This document shows positions 51,604 through 58,733 of a DNA stretch of 64,000 nt, one piece after another. The notes beneath the pieces are model-generated. The model searched no databases and had not been told where the DNA came from. It saw nothing but the letters and a program-made list of their open reading frames with translations. Position numbers and translations under genes: made by a program. The stretch covers positions 103,771 to 167,770 of the forward strand of contig NZ_BMNC01000007.1 in assembly GCF_014646255.1 (NCBI RefSeq). The letters run 5' to 3'. Numbering within the stretch: position 1 is the first letter of the stretch; every line of letters begins with the position of its first letter. Source of the DNA: Lentzea pudingi (GTDB taxonomy: Bacteria; Actinomycetota; Actinomycetes; Mycobacteriales; Pseudonocardiaceae).

Positions 51604-52440
51604 GTGATCAGCACACAAGACAACCCCGCTCTGTTAGTCCGAATTAACCCGGAGTCACCCCTGAGACGCGAAAATCGAGTCGCATTCGACGTCCTCGCGC
51701 AGGCCCTCGCGCAGTGTCATGCGGATCGAGTCACCGGAGCGTTGCGCATTGTGGGCAATGCGGGTGGGCTGTTTCATTTGCGCGACGGCGCGGTGATCTC
51801 GGTGGAAAGCCCTGGTTCGCCCGGAGTGGAGTCCTTGTTGCTCAGCTCCGGCCGGATCGAGGAAGCGGACTGGACCGCGGCTCTCGTGGAGAGCGTCGAG
51901 ACGCGGTCGCTGCAGGCGGCGCTCGTGGGTCGCGGGGTCATCGGTGCGGCCGAGCTCCAAGGTCTGGTGGTGGACGGTGTGCAGGACGGGGCTTTTGCCG
52001 CGGCCGTGGGTGAGATCGAGCGGCACGTCGTCGACGAGGGCAGCGATCCACCGCTGTTACCTGCGACGGAGGGTGTCGCGCCGGACTTGCTGCTGGCTGC
52101 CACCGGCCGCCGGCTGGAGGCGATCGCCTCGTTCTCGCTGTCGCCGTACCGGGACCGCGTGGTGCCCGGCGGCGCGGCGGAAGAGGCTTCGACTGCTGCG
52201 CGGCGGGAGATCGTCGCGCTCGCCGACGGACGGCGGACCGCGCGGGACCTGGCGTTCGCGCTCGGGCGCAGGCTCTACCCGGTCACCGTCGAGATCGGCC
52301 TCATGCTCGCTGACGGACTGCTCGAAATCGCCCCGCCCGCGACGTCTTTCCGATGTTCGCACTGGGGACTGGCCGCGCTGCGCCCTCGGGCGGAGGTCCG
52401 GCCGGATCTCGGAATCTCCCTGAAGTCTTCGGAGGTGTGA
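51604..52440 (+). CDS. DUF4388-type protein of a roadblock cassette
   Basis: A 278-residue protein whose N-terminal half (residues about 25-105) has the DUF4388/PatA-N pattern: GALRIVGNAGGLFHLRDGAVISVESPG, then LLLSSGRIEEADW. Several helical segments follow (AAELQGLVVDGVQDGAFAAAV), and a C-terminal ALADGRRTARDLAFALGRRLYPVTVEIGLMLADGLLEI resembles a winged-helix domain. DUF4388 occurs in small GTPase and gliding/signalling systems. Its stop overlaps the roadblock gene start (tgatg). GTG start without a strong ribosome site, so the start is approximate. Confidence 0.78.
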   Translation: MISTQDNPALLVRINPESPLRRENRVAFDVLAQALAQCHADRVTGALRIVGNAGGLFHLRDGAVISVESPGSPGVESLLLSSGRIEEADWTAALVESVETRSLQAALVGRGVIGAAELQGLVVDGVQDGAFAAAVGEIERHVVDEGSDPPLLPATEGVAPDLLLAATGRRLEAIASFSLSPYRDRVVPGGAAEEASTAARREIVALADGRRTARDLAFALGRRLYPVTVEIGLMLADGLLEIAPPATSFRCSHWGLAALRPRAEVRPDLGISLKSSEV

Positions 52441-52856
52441 TGTTTGTCCTGAGCGGTTCGACATTTCCGATTCTGAAAGGGAGTGAATTGGACTACGACG
52501 CTCTGAGCGCCGAGCTGCGAAAGCTCCGGGAGAACGTTGCCGGTGTGACCGACACGGTCATCGCCGCGTCCGACGGAATTCCCATCGTCGCCGACGTGGC
52601 GAAGAACATCGATCCCGCCCACATCTCCGCGCTGGCCGCCGCCGACCTCGGCATCGCGCGGCAGGCGGCCGAGGTCATCGGCCTGGGCACGCTCAGCCAG
52701 ACGGTGGTGTTCGGCAGCGAGGGCTACATGGCCGTGTACGCCATCGGCAGGTTGTCACTGATGGTCGTGCTCGGGGACAAGGGCCTGAACCTCGGGCGGC
52801 TCCTGCACGAGACGCGGCCCGTGATCGAACGGGTCGGCGCGATTCTGTCCGCGTAG
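52440..52856 (+). CDS. Roadblock/LC7-domain protein
   Basis: A 138-residue single roadblock/LC7 domain: long first helix (YDALSAELRKLRENVAG), then VTDTVIAASDGIPIVADV, the central helix HISALAAADLGIARQAAEVIG, and strands TVVFGSEGYMAVYAIG and RLSLMVVLGDKG with a final helix ETRPVIERVGAIL. Roadblock domains bind and regulate small Ras-like GTPases. It is translationally coupled to the DUF4388 gene (TGATG overlap). Unlike Streptomyces conservons, no GTPase, histidine kinase or DUF742 gene is present nearby. Confidence 0.87.
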   Translation: MFVLSGSTFPILKGSELDYDALSAELRKLRENVAGVTDTVIAASDGIPIVADVAKNIDPAHISALAAADLGIARQAAEVIGLGTLSQTVVFGSEGYMAVYAIGRLSLMVVLGDKGLNLGRLLHETRPVIERVGAILSA

Positions 52857-53012
52857 ACGCCCGCGCGAAATTGGTCGCAGCACATGTCCACGATCGGTTC
52901 ATGGCTCTCGTCAATGATGCCTCCCTCGTGGAGGCAGGTCCGCACACGGCCGAGGCACGGCAAATCGGATGCGCCGCCCTGGCCACCAGACGACATAGGG
53001 AAGTGGAGTTTG

Positions 53013-53384
53013 ATGAACATCGATACCGCGTTGAAAGAGGCCATGTCCATCTCCGGCGCTGTCGGTGTCGCGCTGGTCGACTACGACAGCGGAATGTCGC
53101 TCGGCACCAGCGGCGGGGGCGACTGGCTCAACCTGGAGATCGCGGCGGCCGGGAACACCGAGGTCATCCGCTCGAAACTCCGGGTGATGCAGTCGCTCGG
53201 GCTCAGCGACACCATCGAGGACATCCTGATCACGCTCCACCGGCAGTACCACCTGATCCGGTTGATGGGCGGCGTGAAGAACAGGGGTTCGCTCTTCCTC
53301 TACCTGGTGCTGGAAAGGGACAACGCGAACCTCGCACTGGCCCGGCACCAGCTCAAGCGAATCGAGAACGACCTGATCGTCTAG
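53013..53384 (+). CDS. Second roadblock-like protein
   Basis: A 123-residue protein with roadblock-like order: helix MNIDTALKEAMSISGAVGVALVDYDSGMSLGTSG, then WLNLEIAAAGNTEVIRSKLRVMQSLGL (central helix), IEDILITLHRQYHLIRLM, and the strand/helix GSLFLYLVLERDNANLALARHQLKRIEND (all quoted as landmarks). It lacks the N-terminal helix extension of the first. ATG with ggag ribosome site, 156 bp after the first roadblock gene. It is last of three and ends before a very strong terminator. It could heterodimerise with the first roadblock protein. Confidence 0.75.
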   Translation: MNIDTALKEAMSISGAVGVALVDYDSGMSLGTSGGGDWLNLEIAAAGNTEVIRSKLRVMQSLGLSDTIEDILITLHRQYHLIRLMGGVKNRGSLFLYLVLERDNANLALARHQLKRIENDLIV

Positions 53385-53402
53385 AGGCACCCCGCGACAA
53401 AC

Positions 53403-53436
53403 GCCGAAGGCCCTCTCGTCCGAGAGGGCCTTCGGC
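53403..53436. terminator. Bidirectional terminator after roadblock cassette
   Basis: A 16-bp perfect stem (53403-53418 with 53421-53436) with a 2-nt loop tc, between the roadblock cassette and the converging small gene. Flanking bases cattc/aacga give little U tract, but the stem is the strongest in this stretch. Confidence 0.85.
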
Positions 53437-53447
53437 ATTCAACGAAT

Positions 53448-53864
53448 TCAGTCGACCGGCAGGCCCCACGGCCGGCGGTCCAACTCGACCCAGCCGCCAC
53501 CACGTGCGAGTGCAGCGCGCACACCGGCCACGTGGTCGGCGAACGACGCCAAGTCGCCGTGTAGCAATTCGGCGCGCTCGACGTCCAACGGGTGTGTGTC
53601 GTCATGCCACAGGTCGACCGCGAACGAGGCGACGAACGACATCGACTGCAGGAGCTGCAACAGCGCAACGGAAGGGCGCGGGTTCTCGTCGAGGTAGGAG
53701 AGGCGGATCTCCTCGCACACGGCGAGCAGCGATCGGACCTGGCGGATGGCGTCAGCCGGCGTGCCGTCCCACGACGGGTCCGGCCACACGCGGTCGCTCA
53801 GCTCCAGCCAGAGCCGCCAGCCCGTGGCGAGTTCCTCGTCGTCTGCAGGAGACCACTTACCCAT
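53448..53864 (-). CDS. Hypothetical protein
   Basis: A 138-residue soluble helical protein: MGKWSPADDEELATGWRLWLELSDRVWPDPSWDG, then AIRQVRSLLAVCEEIRLSYLDENP, ALLQLLQSMSFVASFAVDLWHDDTHPLDVERAELLHGDLASFADHVAGVRAALARGGGW (quoted as landmarks). The Trp- and Asp-rich N terminus and His/Asp cluster (WHDDTHP) could bind metal or nucleic acid, but no family is recognised. I chose the ATG at 53864; a longer open frame is unconvincing. Divergent from a small membrane gene. Confidence 0.65.
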   Translation of the reverse strand: MGKWSPADDEELATGWRLWLELSDRVWPDPSWDGTPADAIRQVRSLLAVCEEIRLSYLDENPRPSVALLQLLQSMSFVASFAVDLWHDDTHPLDVERAELLHGDLASFADHVAGVRAALARGGGWVELDRRPWGLPVD

Positions 53865-53954
53865 GCATCCACTGTGCATGCGCGAGCAACAAGAGTCTCG
53901 TGACGATGACGCACGCCACGGCAACCGATGCGCCACACGTACGTCCTGTAGCGC

Positions 53955-54344
53955 ATGACGCGTAGCTGGCAAGGGCAAAGCGTGAAGAGCCTCGCGAGAG
54001 GGCTCGCCCTGGGCGTGGTCCTCACGGCGCTCGCCCTCCCCGCACTCCGGTACGAGATCACCGACCACGCCAACCTGGTGACGCGCGTGCTGGCCTACGG
54101 CTTCCTGCTCGTGCCCTTCGCGGTCGTCACGGTGCTGAGGAGCGACTTCCCCGTCACGCACACGACCGGACTGGTCGCGGGTGCGACGGTGGTACTGGCG
54201 GGCACGGCGCAGACCTACACCGGCACGCCGATGCCCTACGTGTGGCTCGCGGCGGCGACCCTGTTCGGGTGCGCCGCCGCGAGGATCGTGCGGAACGAAA
54301 GGCTTACGCCTTCACCTTCTCCGGTTCCGGCTCATCGGAGTTGA
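53955..54344 (+). CDS. Small multi-pass membrane protein
   Basis: A 129-residue protein with about four helices: LALGVVLTALALPALR, VLAYGFLLVPFAVVTVLR, TGLVAGATVVLAGTAQTY and YVWLAAATLFGCAAARIV. A short basic N terminus (MTRSWQGQSVKSLAR) precedes them, and no known motif is present. The last 41 bp overlap the 3' end of the sodium:solute symporter gene on the other strand. I do not recognise it. Confidence 0.62.
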   Translation: MTRSWQGQSVKSLARGLALGVVLTALALPALRYEITDHANLVTRVLAYGFLLVPFAVVTVLRSDFPVTHTTGLVAGATVVLAGTAQTYTGTPMPYVWLAAATLFGCAAARIVRNERLTPSPSPVPAHRS

Positions 54345-55812
54345 GCGAGTCCAGCAGCACGTCCCGCTCGGTGGAGGGCTCCTTCTTCAGGAAGCCGATC
54401 GCCAGATAGAGCACCAGCGAGAGCAGCAGCGGCCACGACACGAGCACGCCCTTGGTGACCCAGGCTGCCTTGTTCATCTGCTCGATGTACAGGAACGCCC
54501 ACATGCCCAGGCCGCCGACGACCGAGGCGATCGCCGCGGTCGAGCCGATCCTGCGGAACCACGGCAGCAGGCCGAGCATCAACGGGATCGCGATCGGGCC
54601 CATCGTGGCGGCGACCAGGTCGACCACCACCTTGAGCACGAAGCCCTGGCCTCCCGAGGCGATCGCGATGATCATGCTGATGCCGATGAAGGCGAACGTC
54701 GTTATGCGCGCCAGCTTCAACTGGTTGTCCGCCGAGAACGTCTTCACCTTCTTCCACAGGTGGGGCAGCATGTCGCGGTTGATGACCGCGGCGATGACGT
54801 TCGCGTCCGACGACACCATGGCCATGGTGTGCGAGAAGAAGCCGGCCAGGACCAGACCGATCATGCCCGCGGGCAGCATCTGCTTGCCCATCTCGATGTA
54901 GGCGTTCTCTGCCTGCGCGCCCTCGAGGCCCGGCACGATCAGCGGCGCCGCCCACATCGGGAAGAACAGCACGAGCGGCCACACGAGCCACAGCGCGGAC
55001 GAGAGCAGCGCGGAGCGCTTGGCCGCGAAGCCGGACGGCGCGGCCATGTAGCGCTGCGCCAGGTTCCACATGCCGCCGTTGTACTCGAGCGTCTTGATCA
55101 GGAAGAGCGCCATGAGGAACGTCGACGTGTAGGGGCCCGCCAGCGGGTCGCTGTGGCTTTCGGGGAGCTTGTCCCAGATCGTCACGGGGAAGTCCCAGCC
55201 GAGCGTGCTGGCGACGGCGAAGAGCATCGCGAAGCCCGCGGCCGCCTGGATGATGAACTGGCCGAAGTCGGTGAGCGCGTCGGCCCACAGGCCGCCGAGC
55301 ACGGAGTAGACCATCGTGACCAGGCCGATGATGATGATGCCCCAGGTGATGGGGACGCCCGCGAAACCGCGGAGCAGGATCGAGACGGCCGCCCACTTGG
55401 CGGCGATGTCGACGACCTTGAGCAGCGCGCCGGCGTAGGCCATGACCTGCTGGGTGGGCACGTTGTACCGCTTGGCCAGGTACTCGAGCGGTGACTTGAC
55501 GTCGTGCTTCGCGCGCAACCGGTTCCACCTCGGCGCGAACAGGAACGCACCGATGCCGACGCCGATGCCGATGGTCAGCGACCACCAGACGTAGACGGTG
55601 AGTCCGAGCCGGTACGCCTCAGAGGCGAACGCCACGAACATGACGGCGCTGTAGCCCGACATGTGGTGGGAGATGCCCGACAACCACCACGGCATCCTGC
55701 CGCCTGCCGTGAAGAAGTCGGCGATGTTGTGGACTCGCCCGCGCGACCAGAGCCCGATCCCGACCATCACGAAGAAATAGCCGACAACCACGATCCAATC
55801 GAGGGTGCCCAT
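54304..55812 (-). CDS. Sodium:solute symporter
   Basis: A 502-residue SSS-family transporter with about 13 helices: WIVVVGYFFVMVGIGLWSRGR (helix 1), MSGYSAVMFVAFASEAY with the family unwound-helix residues, YVWWSLTIGIGVGIGAFLFAP, and GGLWADALTDFGQFIIQAAAGFAMLFAV, where the D/T residues of the Na+ site lie. The substrate cannot be assigned between sugars, myo-inositol, amino acids and carboxylates. Its start has a strong ribosome site (ggaggt). A LuxR-type regulator diverges from it and may control it. Confidence 0.9.
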   Translation of the reverse strand: MGTLDWIVVVGYFFVMVGIGLWSRGRVHNIADFFTAGGRMPWWLSGISHHMSGYSAVMFVAFASEAYRLGLTVYVWWSLTIGIGVGIGAFLFAPRWNRLRAKHDVKSPLEYLAKRYNVPTQQVMAYAGALLKVVDIAAKWAAVSILLRGFAGVPITWGIIIIGLVTMVYSVLGGLWADALTDFGQFIIQAAAGFAMLFAVASTLGWDFPVTIWDKLPESHSDPLAGPYTSTFLMALFLIKTLEYNGGMWNLAQRYMAAPSGFAAKRSALLSSALWLVWPLVLFFPMWAAPLIVPGLEGAQAENAYIEMGKQMLPAGMIGLVLAGFFSHTMAMVSSDANVIAAVINRDMLPHLWKKVKTFSADNQLKLARITTFAFIGISMIIAIASGGQGFVLKVVVDLVAATMGPIAIPLMLGLLPWFRRIGSTAAIASVVGGLGMWAFLYIEQMNKAAWVTKGVLVSWPLLLSLVLYLAIGFLKKEPSTERDVLLDSLNSDEPEPEKVKA

Positions 55813-56090
55813 GTGACCTCCTTGCGTGCACACACGTGTGCCCGCGAGAGCACCAGGCCTCATGGCGGCGGAACCTGGCACATCCGCACGGGATATGTGA
55901 CGTAGGTCTTACGAGACTGTTGCCCCGTGGCGGAAGAGTTTCGACGGTCTTGAATCACATTCGTGACCCTTGTTCATCTACATGAACCGTCTCAGGCTCT
56001 TGTCGGCCCTGAGCTCATTGCCTGACCCATTCCGCGTCACGCGGAAGAGGGAACGCCGTCACTCCTCTGGAAGCACGAACGGAGGTGCTG

Positions 56091-56729
56091 ATGCTCCCGC
56101 CAAGCCGACCTGCTCCCGGCGTCGCGCTGATCGACCCAGTGCCGCTGTACCGCGAAGGCCTGTCCGCCCTGGTCAGACGCACTCCCGGCCTGCGCTGGCT
56201 CGGCTCGACCGGCGATCTGCACGCGGCCGTTCGCCTGCACGAACGCCTGCGTCCCGACGTCCTGCTCGTCGACTCCGTGCTCGACCCGGTGGGCCACCTG
56301 GCCCGCCTGCTGGTGGAGCGCGATCCGACGCTGCTCGTCATCGGGCTGGTCCGCGACGCCCACTCGCACGCCAACTACGTCACGACGGCGCTGGAGGCGG
56401 GTGTCCGCGGTGTCGTGCCGCGCAGTGCCCAGCCTGAGCAGATCGTGCGGGTGATCGCCGAAACCTGCCGTTCACGCGGCTACGTGCACCCCGACCTGCG
56501 ACCGACGGAACGGCCGACGCTGACCAAGCGCGAGTACGAGGTGCTCACGCTGATCGCTGAAGGCCTGGAGAACCAGCAGGTCGCGAAGGAACTGATCGTC
56601 TCCGTGGAGACCGTGCGCACCCACGTGAAGGGCATCCTGCGCAAGCTCAGCGCGCGCGACCGCACGCATGCGGTCTCGCTCGCCTACCGCTCAGGCCTGC
56701 TGATCGGCAGCCCAGCCGTGCTCGAGTAA
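56091..56729 (+). CDS. Orphan LuxR-type response regulator
   Basis: A 212-residue NarL/LuxR-class regulator. The receiver-like domain (about 8-120) keeps the Asp-bearing strand PDVLLVDS (Asp near residue 65). It lacks the expected early DD pair (VALIDPVPLYREGL has one Asp) and has an altered K-position (GVVPRSA), so phosphorylation is doubtful. The DNA-binding HTH is LTKREYEVLTLIAEGLENQQVAKELIVSVETVRTHVKGILRKL (quoted as landmark). No histidine kinase is adjacent. ATG with GGAGG 5 bp upstream. It lies divergent from the symporter and overlaps the TetR gene by 39 bp. Confidence 0.85.
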   Translation: MLPPSRPAPGVALIDPVPLYREGLSALVRRTPGLRWLGSTGDLHAAVRLHERLRPDVLLVDSVLDPVGHLARLLVERDPTLLVIGLVRDAHSHANYVTTALEAGVRGVVPRSAQPEQIVRVIAETCRSRGYVHPDLRPTERPTLTKREYEVLTLIAEGLENQQVAKELIVSVETVRTHVKGILRKLSARDRTHAVSLAYRSGLLIGSPAVLE

Positions 56730-57266
56730 GCCGAACACCTCGGCGGCCGCCTGCTCGCGGTCGGACCGCTCGAAGATCACGTCCCGCGCCTCCAGCGCGA
56801 ACCGGGCCAGTGCCGCACACCGGACGTCGTCCGCCGGCGCACCCGCCTCCTCCGCGATGGCGCGGGCCAGCGCGCCCTGGTGACGCGTCCACATCCGGTG
56901 GCCGTACTCGCGCAACGCCGGCGTCTCCAGCACGAGCCGCTGGAAGACCTCGAACTGCGGGTGGTCGGCGTGCCCCCGCGCCGCCTGCACGAAGTGGTCG
57001 CGCAGCGCCGCCGGGATCGACCGGCCCTCGCGCTTGCGCACCGCCTCGACCAGTGCCGACTCCTGCTCCTCGTCCTCGTCGAAGAGCAGCGCCTCCTTGC
57101 TCGGGAAGTGCTTGAACAGCGTCGTGACCGACACGTCCGCCGTGTCGGCGATCTCCTTCACGCCCACGTCCTCGAAGCCGCGTTCGAGGAACAGTCTCGT
57201 CGCCGCGTCGGAGATCGACTGACGGGTCTGCAGCTTCTTCCGCTCACGGCGGCCGGGCTCGGTCAC
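56691..57266 (-). CDS. TetR-family transcriptional repressor
   Basis: A 191-residue TetR protein: RRERKKLQTRQSISDAATRLFLERGFEDVGVKEIADTADVSVTTLFKHFPSKEALLF (quoted as landmark) gives the HTH near residues 38-58, followed by a helical sensor domain. GTG start at 57266. It diverges from the FAD monooxygenase gene across an 81-bp spacer with a palindrome (57301-57321), which suggests it controls the monooxygenase. It overlaps the LuxR gene 3' end by 39 bp. Confidence 0.9.
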   Translation of the reverse strand: MTEPGRRERKKLQTRQSISDAATRLFLERGFEDVGVKEIADTADVSVTTLFKHFPSKEALLFDEDEEQESALVEAVRKREGRSIPAALRDHFVQAARGHADHPQFEVFQRLVLETPALREYGHRMWTRHQGALARAIAEEAGAPADDVRCAALARFALEARDVIFERSDREQAAAEVFGLLEHGWAADQQA

Positions 57267-57300
57267 CCACCGATCATACCACCTCGGTTTAGTCGGTTCA

Positions 57301-57321
57301 AAAGTGTAGTGATTGCACTTT
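57301..57321. promoter_or_regulatory. Palindromic operator between TetR and monooxygenase
   Basis: aaagtg-N9-cacttt (57301-57306, 57316-57321) is a perfect inverted repeat in the divergent spacer, 27-47 bp from the monooxygenase start and 35-55 bp from the TetR start. A symmetric TetR binding site is the simplest reading. Confidence 0.55.
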
Positions 57322-57347
57322 CGCAGTCGATACGCTTTCATGGAGCC

Positions 57348-58382
57348 ATGACCTCACCACGCATCGCCATCGCCGGAGCCGGCATCGGCGGCCTCACCTG
57401 CGCCCGCGTCCTCCAGCTGCACGGCTTCGAGAACGTCACCGTCTTCGAGCGGGAGGCCTCACCGGAGGCCCGCCAGCAGGGCGGCACCATCGACCTGCAC
57501 GCCGACAGCGGCCAGGAGGCCGTCCGCGCCGCCGGGCTGTTCGACGAGTGGCGCGCGCTCGCCCGGTTCGAGGGCCAGGAGCAGCGCAAGGTCGACCACA
57601 CCACGGCGGCGTTGCTCGAGCACGAACCCGCCGAGGGCGACTTCCGGCCCGAGATCGACCGCGGCCAGCTCCGCGACCTCCTGCTGGGCTCACTCACCCC
57701 CGGCACCGTCACCTGGGGCCTCGGCATCGACTCGGCGGAGCCGGGCGAGGTGCGGTTCCCCGACGGCTCGACCGCCGCGTTCGACCTGGTCATCGGCGCG
57801 GACGGAGCCTGGTCGCGGGTCCGCCGCGCCCTGTCGCCGGCCCGGCCGGAGTACACCGGCGTGCTCTTCGTCGAGATCCGGCACGACCACGACGAGCAGC
57901 TGCTCGCCCTCACCGGCCAGGGCACGATGGTCGCCGACGGCGACGGCCTGATGATCTGGTCGCAGCGCAACAGCGGCGATCGCATCCGCGCGTACGCGTG
58001 CATGCGCGCGAGTGAGGATTGGAAGCCCTCCAACGCCGACCTGCGTGACCTCTACGCGGACTGGCACCCGTCGCTCACGGCGTTCCTGGAGGGCGAGCTG
58101 ATCCACCGGCCGCTGTACTCGCTGCCGGTGCCCCACACCTGGGAGCACACCTCCGGCGTGACACTGCTGGGCGATGCGGCCCACCTGCAGCCACCCCTGG
58201 GCGTCGGCGCGAACCTCGCCATGCAGGACGCGGCCGATCTGGCGCTCGCGATCGCCGAGCACGGCGTCCACGAGGGCGTCCGGGCGTACGAGGCCGTCAT
58301 GGTGCCGCGGGGCGTGAGTTGTGCTGAGCGCACGAACCCGGCACTTCTGGAGATGGTGCCCGAGCGACCGGTGCGGGTCTGA
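57348..58382 (+). CDS. FAD-dependent monooxygenase, TetX-like
   Basis: A 344-residue class A flavoprotein monooxygenase. GxGxxG motif IAGAGIGGLTCARVLQ at residues 7-22 and the QQGGTIDLHADSG substrate loop are present. The FAD/NADPH Asp-Gly motif is FDLVIGADGAWSRVR (about 145-160), and LLGDAAHLQPPLGVGANLAMQDAADLA gives the GD motif (quoted as landmark). This group includes the tetracycline-inactivating TetX enzymes, but the similarity does not prove that activity. It would hydroxylate an aromatic or polyketide substrate. Controlled by the divergent TetR (inference). Confidence 0.85.
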   Translation: MTSPRIAIAGAGIGGLTCARVLQLHGFENVTVFEREASPEARQQGGTIDLHADSGQEAVRAAGLFDEWRALARFEGQEQRKVDHTTAALLEHEPAEGDFRPEIDRGQLRDLLLGSLTPGTVTWGLGIDSAEPGEVRFPDGSTAAFDLVIGADGAWSRVRRALSPARPEYTGVLFVEIRHDHDEQLLALTGQGTMVADGDGLMIWSQRNSGDRIRAYACMRASEDWKPSNADLRDLYADWHPSLTAFLEGELIHRPLYSLPVPHTWEHTSGVTLLGDAAHLQPPLGVGANLAMQDAADLALAIAEHGVHEGVRAYEAVMVPRGVSCAERTNPALLEMVPERPVRV

Positions 58383-58658
58383 GGGCCGCGGGGATGCCTC
58401 GAACAGGCCCACGCGGTCGCAGCGCCGTCCCACGTCCGGGACGCGACCACGGGCCTCACGGAAAGCCTCCACCTGGCTGCGGTGCCGCCCGAAACAGCGC
58501 CCGACCCCTCGGATCCGCCATCCCACCCGTCCAGCCGACCTCACGGCGCACATCCGGTTTCCAAGCACCCACACGCGTCTGACCGGCTCTCATGCCCGAT
58601 TCAGGCCATGCGGAGGAGTGTCTGATTCGCCACCAGTGGGTGGTCGGCCTTGCCGGGG

Positions 58659-58696
58659 TTACTGTCGGGTAATACTCTGTTGTTACCGGTCAGTAG
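58659..58696. promoter_or_regulatory. Two matching operators upstream of fadE5-like gene
   Basis: Site 1 ttactgtcgggtaa (58659-58672) and site 2 ttaccggtcagtag (58683-58696; reverse complement ctactgaccggtaa) share the pattern TTACTG-N1-C-N1-GGTAA in opposite orientation. Both end within 38-75 bp of the ATG. This is what a TetR-type fatty-acid regulator would bind. The regulator itself is not in this window. Confidence 0.7.
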
Positions 58697-58733
58697 GCGA
58701 CCCCGCCGCGACCCTGAGGAGTGAGCTGACGAG

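Noticed and set aside
51604..53384. Streptomyces-type conservon
   Set aside because: No GTPase, DUF742 or histidine kinase; only the roadblock component is shared.
58383..58733. Possible gene between the monooxygenase and fadE5
   Set aside because: Minus-strand frame shows only short Arg/Gly-rich peptides with no motif; 58383-58658 looks non-coding and the operators follow.
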